Shown here one piece after another: positions 25,703-34,681 of a stretch of 64,000 bases of DNA. The DNA is taken from the NCBI GenBank assembly GCA_041665525.1, contig JBAYIS010000001.1:124001-188000 (forward strand), given 5' to 3'. Position 1 is the first letter of the stretch. The number at the start of each line of letters is the position of its first letter. The notes under the pieces are model-generated. The model searched no databases and was not told the origin of the DNA. It was given only the letters and a program-made list of their open reading frames with translations. A program made the position numbers and the translations under genes. Origin of the DNA: UBA8401 sp041665525. GTDB lineage: Bacteria; Bacteroidota; Ignavibacteria; UBA10030; UBA8401.

Positions 25703-26601
25703 AACACCTGAAAGGGTACATTGCCATCTCCCTCGCGGCGATCACATGGGGAGTCGCTGCTGTTGTGGCAAAATCGTTCTTCAATAAAGCATATGAACCG
25801 CTCGTACTTGTACAAATGCGCGTGTCCCTCTCGTTTGCCGTCCTGTTTCTGTATTTCCTCACAACGAACCGTTCTCTTCTCGCATTCAAACTGAAAGATA
25901 TTCCGCACTTTCTGATTGTCGGTATTCTCGGTGTGGCAGGATCCAATTACTTCTATTATGCGGCGATCAAGGAGACGAATGTTTCACTATCGATTCTTGT
26001 TCAGTACACCGCTCCGATTATGGTGATGATGTATACGGTGTTGTTTCAAAAGGAAAAACTCACTGCGGTGAAGATTGCAGCTTTAGTGTTATCGGTCGGG
26101 GGTATCTTTCTCGCGATTGGCGCCTTTAATCCGGAAGTGATACAGGGAACGATGAAGGGAATCGTTTTGGCGTTGCTGGCGGCCGTGTCGTTCTCCATTT
26201 TCAACATCAGCGGGAAATCGCTGACAAAAAAATATTCCATTTGGACAGGTTTAATCTATCTGCTTGGTGCGGCGACACTCTTCTGGAGTTTTATCAATAC
26301 GCCGATGGACATTCTCCGCGCAAAATATACGCTGGAAGACTGGAAAGTTTTTGGTATCATCGCACTCATTTCCATTCTCATACCATATACGCTGTATTAC
26401 TACGGGCTCCATCATATCCAGTCCAGCAAGGCGATCATCGTCAGCACATTGGAACCGGTCGTGGCGATTGTCTCGGAATGGCTCTTTCTGGATGGTGTGA
26501 TGGGAACAATCCAGATCGTCGGTGCTGTCGGTGTTATTGCGGCGATCGTACTGCTTCAGCGGGATTCTGCGAAGGGGGAACCGATTATTGTTACGGAGTG
26601 A
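25699..26601 (+). CDS. EamA/DMT-superfamily transporter
   Basis: Inner-membrane permease of the drug/metabolite transporter superfamily, 300 aa with about ten helices in two EamA repeats (first about 5-135, second about 150-290). Family landmarks include the N-terminal ISLAAITWGVAAVVAK and the GGIFLAIGA and GTIQIVGAVGVIAAI helices. Substrates of this family range from amino acids to nucleotide metabolites and cannot be told from sequence. Coupled to the TPR-like gene upstream by ATGA; trmH follows after 34 nt. Confidence 0.87.
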   Translation: MKHLKGYIAISLAAITWGVAAVVAKSFFNKAYEPLVLVQMRVSLSFAVLFLYFLTTNRSLLAFKLKDIPHFLIVGILGVAGSNYFYYAAIKETNVSLSILVQYTAPIMVMMYTVLFQKEKLTAVKIAALVLSVGGIFLAIGAFNPEVIQGTMKGIVLALLAAVSFSIFNISGKSLTKKYSIWTGLIYLLGAATLFWSFINTPMDILRAKYTLEDWKVFGIIALISILIPYTLYYYGLHHIQSSKAIIVSTLEPVVAIVSEWLFLDGVMGTIQIVGAVGVIAAIVLLQRDSAKGEPIIVTE

Positions 26602-26635
26602 CCAATCCATTCATCGTATGAACAATCAGTGAAGT

Positions 26636-27217
26636 ATGAAACTTGATCGCCGTAAAAATAAGCTACGGAAAGTGCTCGAACAGCGGCAGCCGGACCTGAC
26701 CGTGGTGATGGAAAATATCCATGATCCGCATAATGTGAGTGCCATGCTCCGTTCCGCCGATGCCGTTGGAATTCATCAGGTGAATCTGATCTATACTTCC
26801 GCAAAATTTCCAAAGATAGGGAGTAAAAGCTCATCCAGTGCGAACAAATGGATCGGCCGCAGAAAATTTCCCGGCGTTGAAGAATGCTATGCCAGTTTGC
26901 GGAAGGAAGGGTATCAGATTCTTGCCACCAGACTGGACGATCAAGCACGTCAGTTGTACGATTTCGATTTGACGAAACCGACCGCTTTTGTCTTCGGCAA
27001 CGAACACGCTGGAGTGACGGATGAAGCAGCAGCACAGGCAGATGCAACAGTCTATATCCCGATGATGGGAATGATTCAGAGTTTGAATGTGTCCGTTGCC
27101 TGTGCAGTGACGATTTACGAAGCACTGCGACAACGGAAAGCGAAAGGATATTATGGTTCCCCGAGATTCGAACGTCTTGTACTGGAGCAGCTTTTTGAAG
27201 AGTGGATGAAGAAGTAA
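26636..27217 (+). CDS. trmH: tRNA (guanosine-18-2'-O)-methyltransferase
   Basis: SpoU-family knotted methyltransferase that methylates G18 in the tRNA D-loop using SAM. 193 aa. The three SPOUT motifs are clear: VVMENIHDPHNVSAMLRSAD, AFVFGNEHAGVTDEA and VYIPMMGMIQSLNVSVACAV. RQPDLTVVME near the start and the overall spacing match E. coli TrmH rather than TrmL or RlmB. The last 40 or so C-terminal residues of E. coli TrmH have no counterpart. Convergent with the next gene, 4 nt apart. Confidence 0.92.
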   Translation: MKLDRRKNKLRKVLEQRQPDLTVVMENIHDPHNVSAMLRSADAVGIHQVNLIYTSAKFPKIGSKSSSSANKWIGRRKFPGVEECYASLRKEGYQILATRLDDQARQLYDFDLTKPTAFVFGNEHAGVTDEAAAQADATVYIPMMGMIQSLNVSVACAVTIYEALRQRKAKGYYGSPRFERLVLEQLFEEWMKK

Positions 27218-27221
27218 CGGT

Positions 27222-27728
27222 TCATTCGGACTTTGATTGAGTGAACAAATGCGTCTGCACCAGTAAAGCCAAAAATATCAGCAGAGGCCAGCCGACGACA
27301 ATCCACATCCATCCGATAGAAATAGCGATGATTAGTAGTATCATGGAAAGAGCAGCAGCAAAAAAATCAAACGTCCGTGTGATTTGAATGCAGTTGATCG
27401 TGAAGAATAACGACAGCAGGAGGATTGAAGCCGGAATTGTAAAAACAAGATTTCCACCGAACACCGCAGCATAGACCGTTGCAAGGGACAACAGAGCAAA
27501 CAAACTTCTTTTAATCCCTTTCTGAAAGATCATCCGCGCATATCTCCAGTACGGCATTCCTTTTTCGTCATTCTTCTTCCGGTCAATAAAGTCTACCAGA
27601 TAGCCGTTCAGCATAACCATGCCGATGCCGAAGGGAATGAGCAAAAAATAAAGTCCCCCTATCAGCACCTTATTGAACCATTCATTATCGGAAAAGATAA
27701 AGGAAAATGCGGAGGCAAGTCGTTTCAT
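27222..27728 (-). CDS. DUF4013-like membrane protein
   Basis: 168 aa with about four helices. The beginning, FSDNEWFNKVLIGGLYFLL followed by a GYLVDFIDR segment, resembles the DUF4013 family of integral membrane proteins of unknown role; the remainder is hydrophobic and poorly conserved. The assignment rests on this local likeness only. A promoter ends 5 nt before the ATG, predicting a leaderless mRNA. Divergent from the recombinase-like gene. Confidence 0.6.
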   Translation of the reverse strand: MKRLASAFSFIFSDNEWFNKVLIGGLYFLLIPFGIGMVMLNGYLVDFIDRKKNDEKGMPYWRYARMIFQKGIKRSLFALLSLATVYAAVFGGNLVFTIPASILLLSLFFTINCIQITRTFDFFAAALSMILLIIAISIGWMWIVVGWPLLIFLALLVQTHLFTQSKSE

Positions 27729-27733
27729 GGTTC

Positions 27734-27762
27734 ATTCTAAAGAAAGATTGATTGAAATTCAA
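27734..27762 (-). promoter_or_regulatory. Promoter of the DUF4013-like gene, predicted leaderless
   Basis: Minus strand TTGAAT (27762-27757), a 17-nt spacer and TAGAAT (27739-27734). The -10 box ends 5 nt before the ATG at 27728, so initiation should fall at or next to the start codon. Confidence 0.6.
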
Positions 27763-27838
27763 GAATTGCATTTGATCATTGATAATGGATGGTGGAATGC
27801 GAAAATCTTCTTTCAACAGTTTGAGGGAAACCGATGGA

Positions 27839-27867
27839 TTGCTAATCTTACCCAATTTCTTTATTTT
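27839..27867 (+). promoter_or_regulatory. Promoter of the recombinase-like gene, near-leaderless
   Basis: TTGCTA (27839-27844), a 17-nt spacer and TATTTT (27862-27867), then 12 nt to the ATG at 27880. The predicted leader is about 5-6 nt and lacks a Shine-Dalgarno site. Confidence 0.6.
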
Positions 27868-27879
27868 CCATAACGGACG

Positions 27880-28770
27880 ATGAAACATTACAACCCACAG
27901 ACCATCACGCTTCAACGACTTCTCGTACTCCACTCCGATTACGTGAACGAACTCCAGCGGCGCAATCCCGAAACTCGCGGGACGTATGAACGCACTCTGC
28001 GTGAGTTCATGCGGTGGGTCCGCCTGGAACCGGAACTGGAGTGTTCGGCGAAGGAGATTGAGCGATACAAAAAGTTCCTGTTGACAAAAAGAAAACTTTC
28101 ACCGGTTTCGGTAACGATGTATCTCTCTTCTGTGCGGAAATTTTTTGATTATCTGGTCGGCATCGGGGTGTTAACCTCCAATCCTGCGAAGTTAGTAAAG
28201 GGAGGGGCGCCGAATCAGCAGCATTCCCGAAAGAGCATCACCCCGCAGGAAGTGCAGGCGTTGATACAGGCTATAGAGCGAAAAGATGAGATCGGATTTC
28301 GGGATTTTGCAGTGGTAAAACTGATGATTACCTGCGGACTTTCCGAAATTGAATTGATCCGTGCGGACATCGGCGACCTCAGAACAAAAAAAGGATTCAT
28401 GGTGATTAAGTTACAATTGAAGGGAATGAAGTTCAAGGATCGTTCCGTCATCCTTCCGACTGACGCGAAAGATGCGATGAAGAGTTATCTCGCATTTCGG
28501 ACGAATGCAATGGAGAATGAACCACTTTTTATGAGCGCCGGCAACCGAACCCGCGGTCAACGGATGACCTCGCGAGGGCTCCGTGAACGAATCAACTTTT
28601 ATCTTGAAAAAGCAGGCGTAAAGAATGGTGAAGCGAGAAAGATCACGGCCCTATCTCTTCGGTTGACAGCCATAAAGACAATGGCTCAACAAGGGGCTAG
28701 TATAGATGAGATCAAAAAGAAATTCCATATTGTGAAAGAACTGACGGTACAGAGATATCTGGATGAATAA
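27880..28770 (+). CDS. Tyrosine recombinase-like protein with missing catalytic residues
   Basis: 296 aa, XerC/D-sized, with an N-terminal core-binding SAM-like domain (about 10-108) and a C-terminal integrase-like catalytic domain. The catalytic set is incomplete. The first Arg, normally in GLRxxE, is Ser155 (CGLSEIEL); the box II His is Leu258 (LSLRLT), while Arg261 is kept; Lys181, His283 and the nucleophile candidate Tyr293 (TVQRYLDE) are present. Without the first Arg, strand exchange is unlikely, so a DNA-binding or structural role is more probable. The frame is intact, so this is not a simple pseudogene. No att sites or phage genes are nearby, and the NlpE-like gene overlaps its end by 8 nt. 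Confidence 0.8.
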   Translation: MKHYNPQTITLQRLLVLHSDYVNELQRRNPETRGTYERTLREFMRWVRLEPELECSAKEIERYKKFLLTKRKLSPVSVTMYLSSVRKFFDYLVGIGVLTSNPAKLVKGGAPNQQHSRKSITPQEVQALIQAIERKDEIGFRDFAVVKLMITCGLSEIELIRADIGDLRTKKGFMVIKLQLKGMKFKDRSVILPTDAKDAMKSYLAFRTNAMENEPLFMSAGNRTRGQRMTSRGLRERINFYLEKAGVKNGEARKITALSLRLTAIKTMAQQGASIDEIKKKFHIVKELTVQRYLDE

Positions 28771-29245
28771 TACTCCATGGTTCCGAGCCCGATTGGTTGT
28801 TTATCTATGCTTATTGCTTTTGTACGGCTGTGTTTCCTCCGATCCTTCATTGAAGTTATGGAATGCGCGCATTCCCGCCGGAACGTGGCTTGTATTTGAA
28901 GGTATTCTGCCGTGTGCCGATTGCAGAGGAATTAAAACGAGGTTGGAATTATTCGTCGATCAAAACAATCCGGAACCGCCGTTCATTCTGAAGCAGGAAT
29001 ACATCGGTGCAAATGAAGGAGAACGGACATCAGTTCGGAGCGGAATGTATGGAATTTCAGTAAATACATTCAGGGATGCCGAAACTGCAGTGTTTGTGTT
29101 GAATCCTTATGAGCGGAATAATCGAATGTATTTTCTTCATGTTAGTTTTGATACTATAAAGTTACTCAATCAACAAATGGGAGAGATTCCATCGACAATG
29201 AACCACCTCCTGATCCGCACCGAAACGATCCGGGAAAAACAGTAA
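28763..29245 (+). CDS. NlpE-like lipoprotein
   Basis: 160 aa, predicted lipoprotein: a hydrophobic signal followed by the lipobox LYGC (Cys at about residue 23). The mature part contains FEGILPCADCRGIKTRLEL, the hallmark of the NlpE N-terminal domain, including the CxxC pair. In E. coli NlpE senses outer-membrane and disulfide stress, but the domain is widespread and no Cpx system is visible here, so only the fold is claimed. It overlaps the recombinase-like gene by 8 nt and is followed 30 nt later by leuS. Confidence 0.8.
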   Translation: MNNTPWFRARLVVYLCLLLLYGCVSSDPSLKLWNARIPAGTWLVFEGILPCADCRGIKTRLELFVDQNNPEPPFILKQEYIGANEGERTSVRSGMYGISVNTFRDAETAVFVLNPYERNNRMYFLHVSFDTIKLLNQQMGEIPSTMNHLLIRTETIREKQ

Positions 29246-29275
29246 CTATTCACATTTATTGAGAAGAACCGATCC

Positions 29276-31885
29276 ATGAGTTATACTTTTACTGAAATAG
29301 AAAAAAAGTGGCAGGAATTCTGGGAAAAGAATCAGACATACAAAACAGTTGAAGACCCGTCCAGGAAAAAACTCTTTGTGCTGGATATGTTCCCGTATCC
29401 CAGCGGTGCGGGGCTGCATGTTGGTCATCCGGAAGGATATACCGCGACCGATATCTTCACTCGCTTTCAGCGGTTGAACGGTGTGAATGTTCTTCATCCG
29501 ATGGGTTGGGATGCATTCGGACTTCCGGCAGAGCGTTATGCAATGCAGACGAATATCCATCCTTCCGTTACAACGGAAGAAAACATCAATAACTTTCGAC
29601 GGCAGATTAAAATGCTCGGCCTCAGTTACGATTGGAGCCGGGAAGTCAACACGACCGACCCGCTGTATTATAAATGGACGCAATGGATTTTTCTTCAGAT
29701 CTATGGCTCCTGGTATGATTTCAGGTTGGGGAAAGCCCGGCCGATCACTGAATTGATCTCCGAATTTGAAAATACCGGTTGTTCAAAAATCGATTGCACT
29801 CTGTATTGCGGAAACAATGATTGTTGTTTTACTGCACAGGGATGGAAGTCGATGTCCGAGCTGGAGCAGCAAAATGTGCTGAAGGATTTTCGTCTTGCTT
29901 ATATCGCCGAGATACCGGTGAATTGGTGCGAGAAACTCGGCACGGTCCTCGCTAATGAAGAAGTGGATGAATGGGTGGAGAAGGGATACACCGTCGAACG
30001 CCGGCCAATGAGACAGTGGATGATGCGTATTACCGCTTACTGTGAACGTCTGCTGGAAGATGCTGCCACGCTGGACTGGCCTGTGTCCACAATTGAAATG
30101 CAAAAGAATTGGATCGGGCGTTCGGAAGGCGCGGAAGTTAATTTTGCCGTTGTGAATTCAACGGAGAAGATAAGGATTTTTACGACACGCCCCGATACAA
30201 TCTTTGGCGCAACATACATGGTGCTGGCGCCGGAGCATCCGCTGGTTGATGCAATTACGGTCGCAGAAAAGAAACAAGAAATTGCAGCCTATCGCAAACA
30301 GGCTTCGCTCAAGTCCGAATTGGACCGCGGTATGGATAAGAATAAAAGCGGTGTCTTCACCGGAGGATATGCAATAAATCCTGCGAACGGAAAACAGATC
30401 CCGATTTGGGTTGCTGATTATGTGTTACTGGGGTACGGTTTCGGCGCAATCATGGCCGTGCCGGCACATGACGAACGGGATTGGGATTTTGCAAAAAAAT
30501 ACAATTTGCCGATCGTCGAAGTGGTGAAGTCGCCGCACAATGTGAATGAAATGGTCTTCGTCGCGACGGACGAACCGTGTGTCAATTCTTCCAATAGTGA
30601 AGTGAATATCGACGGGCTTGCGTATGAACAAGCCTTTGCGAAGATCGTCAGTTGGTTCGAATTCAAAGAGATTGGCAGAAAAAAGATCAACTTCAAACTG
30701 CGGGACTGGCTCTTCTCGCGGCAGCGGTATTGGGGCGAACCGATCCCAATTATCCACTGGGAAGACGGCACCATGAGCACTGTCAGCGAAAAAGAACTGC
30801 CGCTGGTGCTTCCGAGCCTTGAAAAATTCCAACCAAGCGGCACCACAGAATCTCCTCTCGCACTGGCATCGGAGTGGGTGAATGTCGTCGATCAGAAATC
30901 CGGAAAGAAAGGGAGACGCGAAACGAATACTATGCCGCAGTGGGGAGGAAGCTGCTGGTATTATCTCCGCTATATCGATCCGAAGAACGATACCATTTTT
31001 TGCGATCTGGAAAAACAAAAATACTGGATGCCGGTTGACCTATATGTGGGAGGGTCGGAACATGCAGTGCTTCACCTAATGTACGCGCGGTTCTGGCATA
31101 AGGTGCTGTTCGATCTCGGATATGTCACCACAGCGGAACCGTTTATGAAGCTTCGTCATCAGGGGATCATCCTCGGAGAAAATTCGAAGAAGATGTCGAA
31201 ATCGCTCGGGAACGTGGTCAATCCGGATGATGTCACAAAAGAATATGGTGCCGATGCGCTCCGATTGTTCGAGATGTTCATGGGGCCGCTGGAAGAGATG
31301 AAGCCTTGGAGCACTAAGGGTGTTGAGGGGGTCTTCCGTTTCCTGAACCGTGTTTGGAGATTGTATCTGAACGAGGAGGATTCGCTCAATCCGGTAATCG
31401 TCGATGCCGAACCATCGTCGGATTTCCTGCGTGTGTTTCATCAAACGGTGAAAAAGGTAACGGAGGATGTGCCTGCACTTAGATTCAATACTGCCATTGC
31501 TCAGATGATGATCTTCATCAATGAAGCGTATAAACAGGAGAGAGTACCGAAGAAACTGATGCAGGAGTTCGTTATTGTTCTTTCTCCGTTCGCACCGCAT
31601 ATTGCGGAAGAACTATGGAACCGTATGGGTAATTCCGGATCACTCTATACGTCCGCTCACTGGCCGAAGTATGACGAAGCATTAACGGTAATGGATCAAG
31701 TCGAAATTGTGGTGCAGGTAAACGGTAAGATTCGTGCAAAGTTCAATGCACCTACTGATACCGAAGAAACTAAACTGAAAGAGATCGCCCATGCGGAACC
31801 GAATGTGCAAACGCATGTTTCGGGGAAGCAAATCGTAAAAGAGATTGTGGTGAAGAACAAGCTGGTGAATATCGTGGTAAAATAA
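29276..31885 (+). CDS. leuS: Leucyl-tRNA synthetase
   Basis: Charges tRNA-Leu; class I, 869 aa. The HIGH-type motif is in PYPSGAGLHVGHPEGY, the KMSKS loop in SKKMSKSLGNVVNPDD, and an editing (CP1) domain with TTRPDTIFGATYMVLAPEHP and GYGFGAIMAVPAHDERDWDF is complete. A Cys-rich insert (GCSKIDCTLYCGNNDCC, roughly residues 170-186) replaces a more ordinary loop and could hold a metal. C-terminal anticodon and leucine-specific domains are present. Upstream is the NlpE-like gene; downstream a tandem repeat, then the glycosyltransferase cluster. Confidence 0.97.
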   Translation: MSYTFTEIEKKWQEFWEKNQTYKTVEDPSRKKLFVLDMFPYPSGAGLHVGHPEGYTATDIFTRFQRLNGVNVLHPMGWDAFGLPAERYAMQTNIHPSVTTEENINNFRRQIKMLGLSYDWSREVNTTDPLYYKWTQWIFLQIYGSWYDFRLGKARPITELISEFENTGCSKIDCTLYCGNNDCCFTAQGWKSMSELEQQNVLKDFRLAYIAEIPVNWCEKLGTVLANEEVDEWVEKGYTVERRPMRQWMMRITAYCERLLEDAATLDWPVSTIEMQKNWIGRSEGAEVNFAVVNSTEKIRIFTTRPDTIFGATYMVLAPEHPLVDAITVAEKKQEIAAYRKQASLKSELDRGMDKNKSGVFTGGYAINPANGKQIPIWVADYVLLGYGFGAIMAVPAHDERDWDFAKKYNLPIVEVVKSPHNVNEMVFVATDEPCVNSSNSEVNIDGLAYEQAFAKIVSWFEFKEIGRKKINFKLRDWLFSRQRYWGEPIPIIHWEDGTMSTVSEKELPLVLPSLEKFQPSGTTESPLALASEWVNVVDQKSGKKGRRETNTMPQWGGSCWYYLRYIDPKNDTIFCDLEKQKYWMPVDLYVGGSEHAVLHLMYARFWHKVLFDLGYVTTAEPFMKLRHQGIILGENSKKMSKSLGNVVNPDDVTKEYGADALRLFEMFMGPLEEMKPWSTKGVEGVFRFLNRVWRLYLNEEDSLNPVIVDAEPSSDFLRVFHQTVKKVTEDVPALRFNTAIAQMMIFINEAYKQERVPKKLMQEFVIVLSPFAPHIAEELWNRMGNSGSLYTSAHWPKYDEALTVMDQVEIVVQVNGKIRAKFNAPTDTEETKLKEIAHAEPNVQTHVSGKQIVKEIVVKNKLVNIVVK

Positions 31886-31908
31886 CATCAGACCGATAAA
31901 CCAATAAA

Positions 31909-31956
31909 CTAATGTTTCAATGATCCAATGTTGCAATGAACCAATGTTTCAATTAC
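31909..31956 (+). repeat. Three tandem copies of a 16-nt repeat
   Basis: Copies at 31909-31924, 31925-31940 and 31941-31956, of the form CYAATGTTKCAATKAN. They lie between leuS and the first glycosyltransferase gene. Confidence 0.85.
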
Positions 31957-31969
31957 CGATATTTTTCCC

Positions 31970-32773
31970 ATGCTCTCTGTCGTTATCATTACCAAAAATG
32001 AAGAAGCGAACATTGAACGATGTTTAAAAAGCGTTCAGTGGGCGGATGAATTTATTGTGGTGGACGCAGAAAGTACGGATAAAACCGTACGCATCGCTGA
32101 ATCGCTGCATGCCCGCGTTATCATTCGGCCGTGGGAAGGATTTGCAAAGCAAAAAGAGTTTGCAATGCATCAATCATCTAATGAGTGGGTCCTCTCGCTG
32201 GATGCGGACGAAGAAGTTACAGAAGAATTGCAAAAGGAGATTCGTGCCGTCATAACACTGCCGGAATCGCTGAACGGCTATGAGATACCACGGAAAAGTT
32301 TCTTCTTGGGAAAATGGATCCGGTACGGCGGATGGTATCCCGGATATCAGCTGCGATTGTTCAGAAAGTCTAAAACACGAATGAACCATCGTCCGGTGCA
32401 CGAGGGATTTCTTATTGAAGGGCTTATCGGTGTGCTCAAATCGGATCTGAATCATTATACCTACAATTCGCTGCATCAGTACATCGAAAAGATGAATGAT
32501 TATTCTTCACTGGATGTTCTGAACAAACTTTCCAGCGGCAGAACGGTGCACTGGTATAATTTTATCCTTAATCCGTTATCAGTCTTTTTACGAATGTTTA
32601 TATCGCTCAAAGGGTATAAAGACGGATTTTACGGTTATATACTAGCGTATTATTCCGCGATACATTCACTGGCGATCTTTGCGAAATGCTGGGAATACCA
32701 ATCTGCTCAACAGCACGGTACAGCGTTGCCGCCGGTCAGTGCATCGGACATCGCCGGGATAAAAAATTCATAA
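31970..32773 (+). CDS. Family 2 glycosyltransferase (WaaE/KdtX-like), copy 1
   Basis: 267 aa GT-A glycosyltransferase, likely acting on lipopolysaccharide core at the inner face of the cytoplasmic membrane. The N terminus SVVIITKNEEANIERCLKSV and the DADEE metal site (LSLDADEEVTEEL) are typical. RKSFFLGKWIRYGGWYPGYQ is the segment shared by WaaE-type core transferases. The C-terminal part has a hydrophobic stretch for membrane association. A paralogue lies 3.9 kb downstream, and MsbA- and WaaL-like genes stand between them, supporting a lipid A/core role. Donor and acceptor sugar are not predictable. Confidence 0.87.
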   Translation: MLSVVIITKNEEANIERCLKSVQWADEFIVVDAESTDKTVRIAESLHARVIIRPWEGFAKQKEFAMHQSSNEWVLSLDADEEVTEELQKEIRAVITLPESLNGYEIPRKSFFLGKWIRYGGWYPGYQLRLFRKSKTRMNHRPVHEGFLIEGLIGVLKSDLNHYTYNSLHQYIEKMNDYSSLDVLNKLSSGRTVHWYNFILNPLSVFLRMFISLKGYKDGFYGYILAYYSAIHSLAIFAKCWEYQSAQQHGTALPPVSASDIAGIKNS

Positions 32774-32821
32774 CGTTATTTGGAAAGAGAGGTCACATCG
32801 CTGTTTGATGTGTAAAGGTCA

Positions 32822-34681
32822 ATGAAAACATTTTTTCGAATTCTTGCTTATGTTCGTCCTTACTGGCGCACGCTCGCACTCTCCATTTCCTGTACAATTA
32901 TGTTCTCGGTATTCAGCGGTGCTTCCATTTATCTGACCATACCGCTGCTGGAGACACTGTTCGATCAGACGCCGGTGGAGATCGCCGCAACACAGACACC
33001 GCCGAAGAATCAGCTTGTACCGAATGAGATCGTCGGTTTGAAACAATTTTTGGAGAACGGCATCCGGGGATATCTGTTCGCCGGGACAAAGTCCGAGGCA
33101 CTGTTTAAGATTTGTTCTCTGATCTTTATTGTTTTTATGTTGAAGAATTTCTTCGATTACTGTCAGTCGTACCTCATGGCACGTGTTGAACAAAGTCTTA
33201 TGCGGGATCTGCGCAATGCGCTCTACGAGCATCTCCATAATTTATCACTCGCGTATTTCACCAACGAGCGGACCGGCAACCTTATTTCTCGCGTCACCAA
33301 CGATGTGAACGTTGTCAACGGCGGCGTTTCTGCAAGTTTTGTCACTCTTATTAAAGAACCTCTGCTGATAGTCGTGTTCTTGACGATAGCATTTACGTTA
33401 AGCTGGAAACTGACGTTGCTGGCATTCATCGTTTTCCCCCTGATCCTGCTCATCATCTCCGGAATCGGATTGCGGCTGCACAAACAGAGCGGCATTATGC
33501 AGGAAAAGATGGCTGATATCACTTCCGTGCTGCAGGAAACAATCTCCAACGTGAAAGTAGTTAAGGCGTTCGCGATGGAGGAATTCGAGAACAGAAAATT
33601 CCGCAAAGAGACACAGAGCTATTTTAAGACAATCCTGAAAATGACACGTATCAGAAATCTTTCTTCACCTTCAACGGAACTTCTGTCGATCCTCGCAGGC
33701 GCTGTCATCATCTGGTACGGCGGCCAGCAGGTATTGATCACCGGAGAAATGAAAGCGGCGGAGTTTCTAGGATTCCTGTTCGCAATTTTCCAGATTATGC
33801 CTCCCGTAAAGGATCTTGCGAGTGTGAATAATCGGCTTCAGGAGTTTTCTGCGGCAGGGAAGCGGATCTTTGAGATACTGGATACGAAACCGGCAATCCA
33901 GAATTCACCCGGCGCCGTATCAATCGACGATATCAAAGAAACAGTAGAATATAAGAATGTCTCGTTCGGTTACTCTTCAGAAACAGGAGAAAAGCGAATC
34001 GTCCTTTCCGAAGTAAATATCCGTGTGCGGAAAGGAGAATTGATCGCACTTGTCGGTCCCAGCGGAAGCGGAAAGACAACATTTGTAGATCTGCTTCCGC
34101 GGTTCTATGATCCGATCAGCGGAGGAATATTTATTGACGGCATCGACATTAAGGATATCGCAGTGAGATCTCTCCGTGAAAAAATCGGTATCGTGACGCA
34201 GGAAACGATACTCTTCAACGACTCCGTCCGGAACAATATTGCATACGGACTGGATGATTGTCCGATAGAAAAGATCCGTGAAGCGGCCAAGGCAGCTAAT
34301 GCGCTCTCTTTCATCGAGGAAATGCCGCACGGATTTGAATCGATGATCGGCGATCGTGGAGTAAAACTGTCGGGCGGTCAACGGCAACGCCTTTCCATTG
34401 CCAGGGCCCTCTTGAAGAATCCCCCCATCATGATCTTTGATGAAGCAACCTCTGCGCTGGATTCCGAAAGCGAGATTCTCGTACAGGAAGCGATGGAACG
34501 GTTGATGCAAAACAGGACATCGTTCGTAATCGCACATCGACTTTCCACCATCCGGAATGCAGACAGGATCATCGTCCTGGAACAAGGCAAGATCGTGCAG
34601 GAAGGCAAGCATGTGGAACTGATGAAACAGAAGAACGGGCTTTATAAAAAACTCCACGACATGCAGTTCGACCACCAATGA
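32822..34681 (+). CDS. ABC transporter with fused permease and ATPase (MsbA-like lipid A flippase)
   Basis: 619 aa. The N-terminal six-helix transmembrane domain (about 10-340) includes LAYFTNERTGNLISRVTNDV, a typical MsbA/ABCB element. The ATPase domain has Walker A GPSGSGKTT, Q-loop IGIVTQETILFND, signature KLSGGQRQRLSIARALL and Walker B IMIFDEATSALD. Such half-transporters flip lipid A-core across the inner membrane or export drugs; position between a core glycosyltransferase and a WaaL-like ligase favours the lipid role. The stop overlaps the next ATG (ATGA). Confidence 0.88.
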   Translation: MKTFFRILAYVRPYWRTLALSISCTIMFSVFSGASIYLTIPLLETLFDQTPVEIAATQTPPKNQLVPNEIVGLKQFLENGIRGYLFAGTKSEALFKICSLIFIVFMLKNFFDYCQSYLMARVEQSLMRDLRNALYEHLHNLSLAYFTNERTGNLISRVTNDVNVVNGGVSASFVTLIKEPLLIVVFLTIAFTLSWKLTLLAFIVFPLILLIISGIGLRLHKQSGIMQEKMADITSVLQETISNVKVVKAFAMEEFENRKFRKETQSYFKTILKMTRIRNLSSPSTELLSILAGAVIIWYGGQQVLITGEMKAAEFLGFLFAIFQIMPPVKDLASVNNRLQEFSAAGKRIFEILDTKPAIQNSPGAVSIDDIKETVEYKNVSFGYSSETGEKRIVLSEVNIRVRKGELIALVGPSGSGKTTFVDLLPRFYDPISGGIFIDGIDIKDIAVRSLREKIGIVTQETILFNDSVRNNIAYGLDDCPIEKIREAAKAANALSFIEEMPHGFESMIGDRGVKLSGGQRQRLSIARALLKNPPIMIFDEATSALDSESEILVQEAMERLMQNRTSFVIAHRLSTIRNADRIIVLEQGKIVQEGKHVELMKQKNGLYKKLHDMQFDHQ

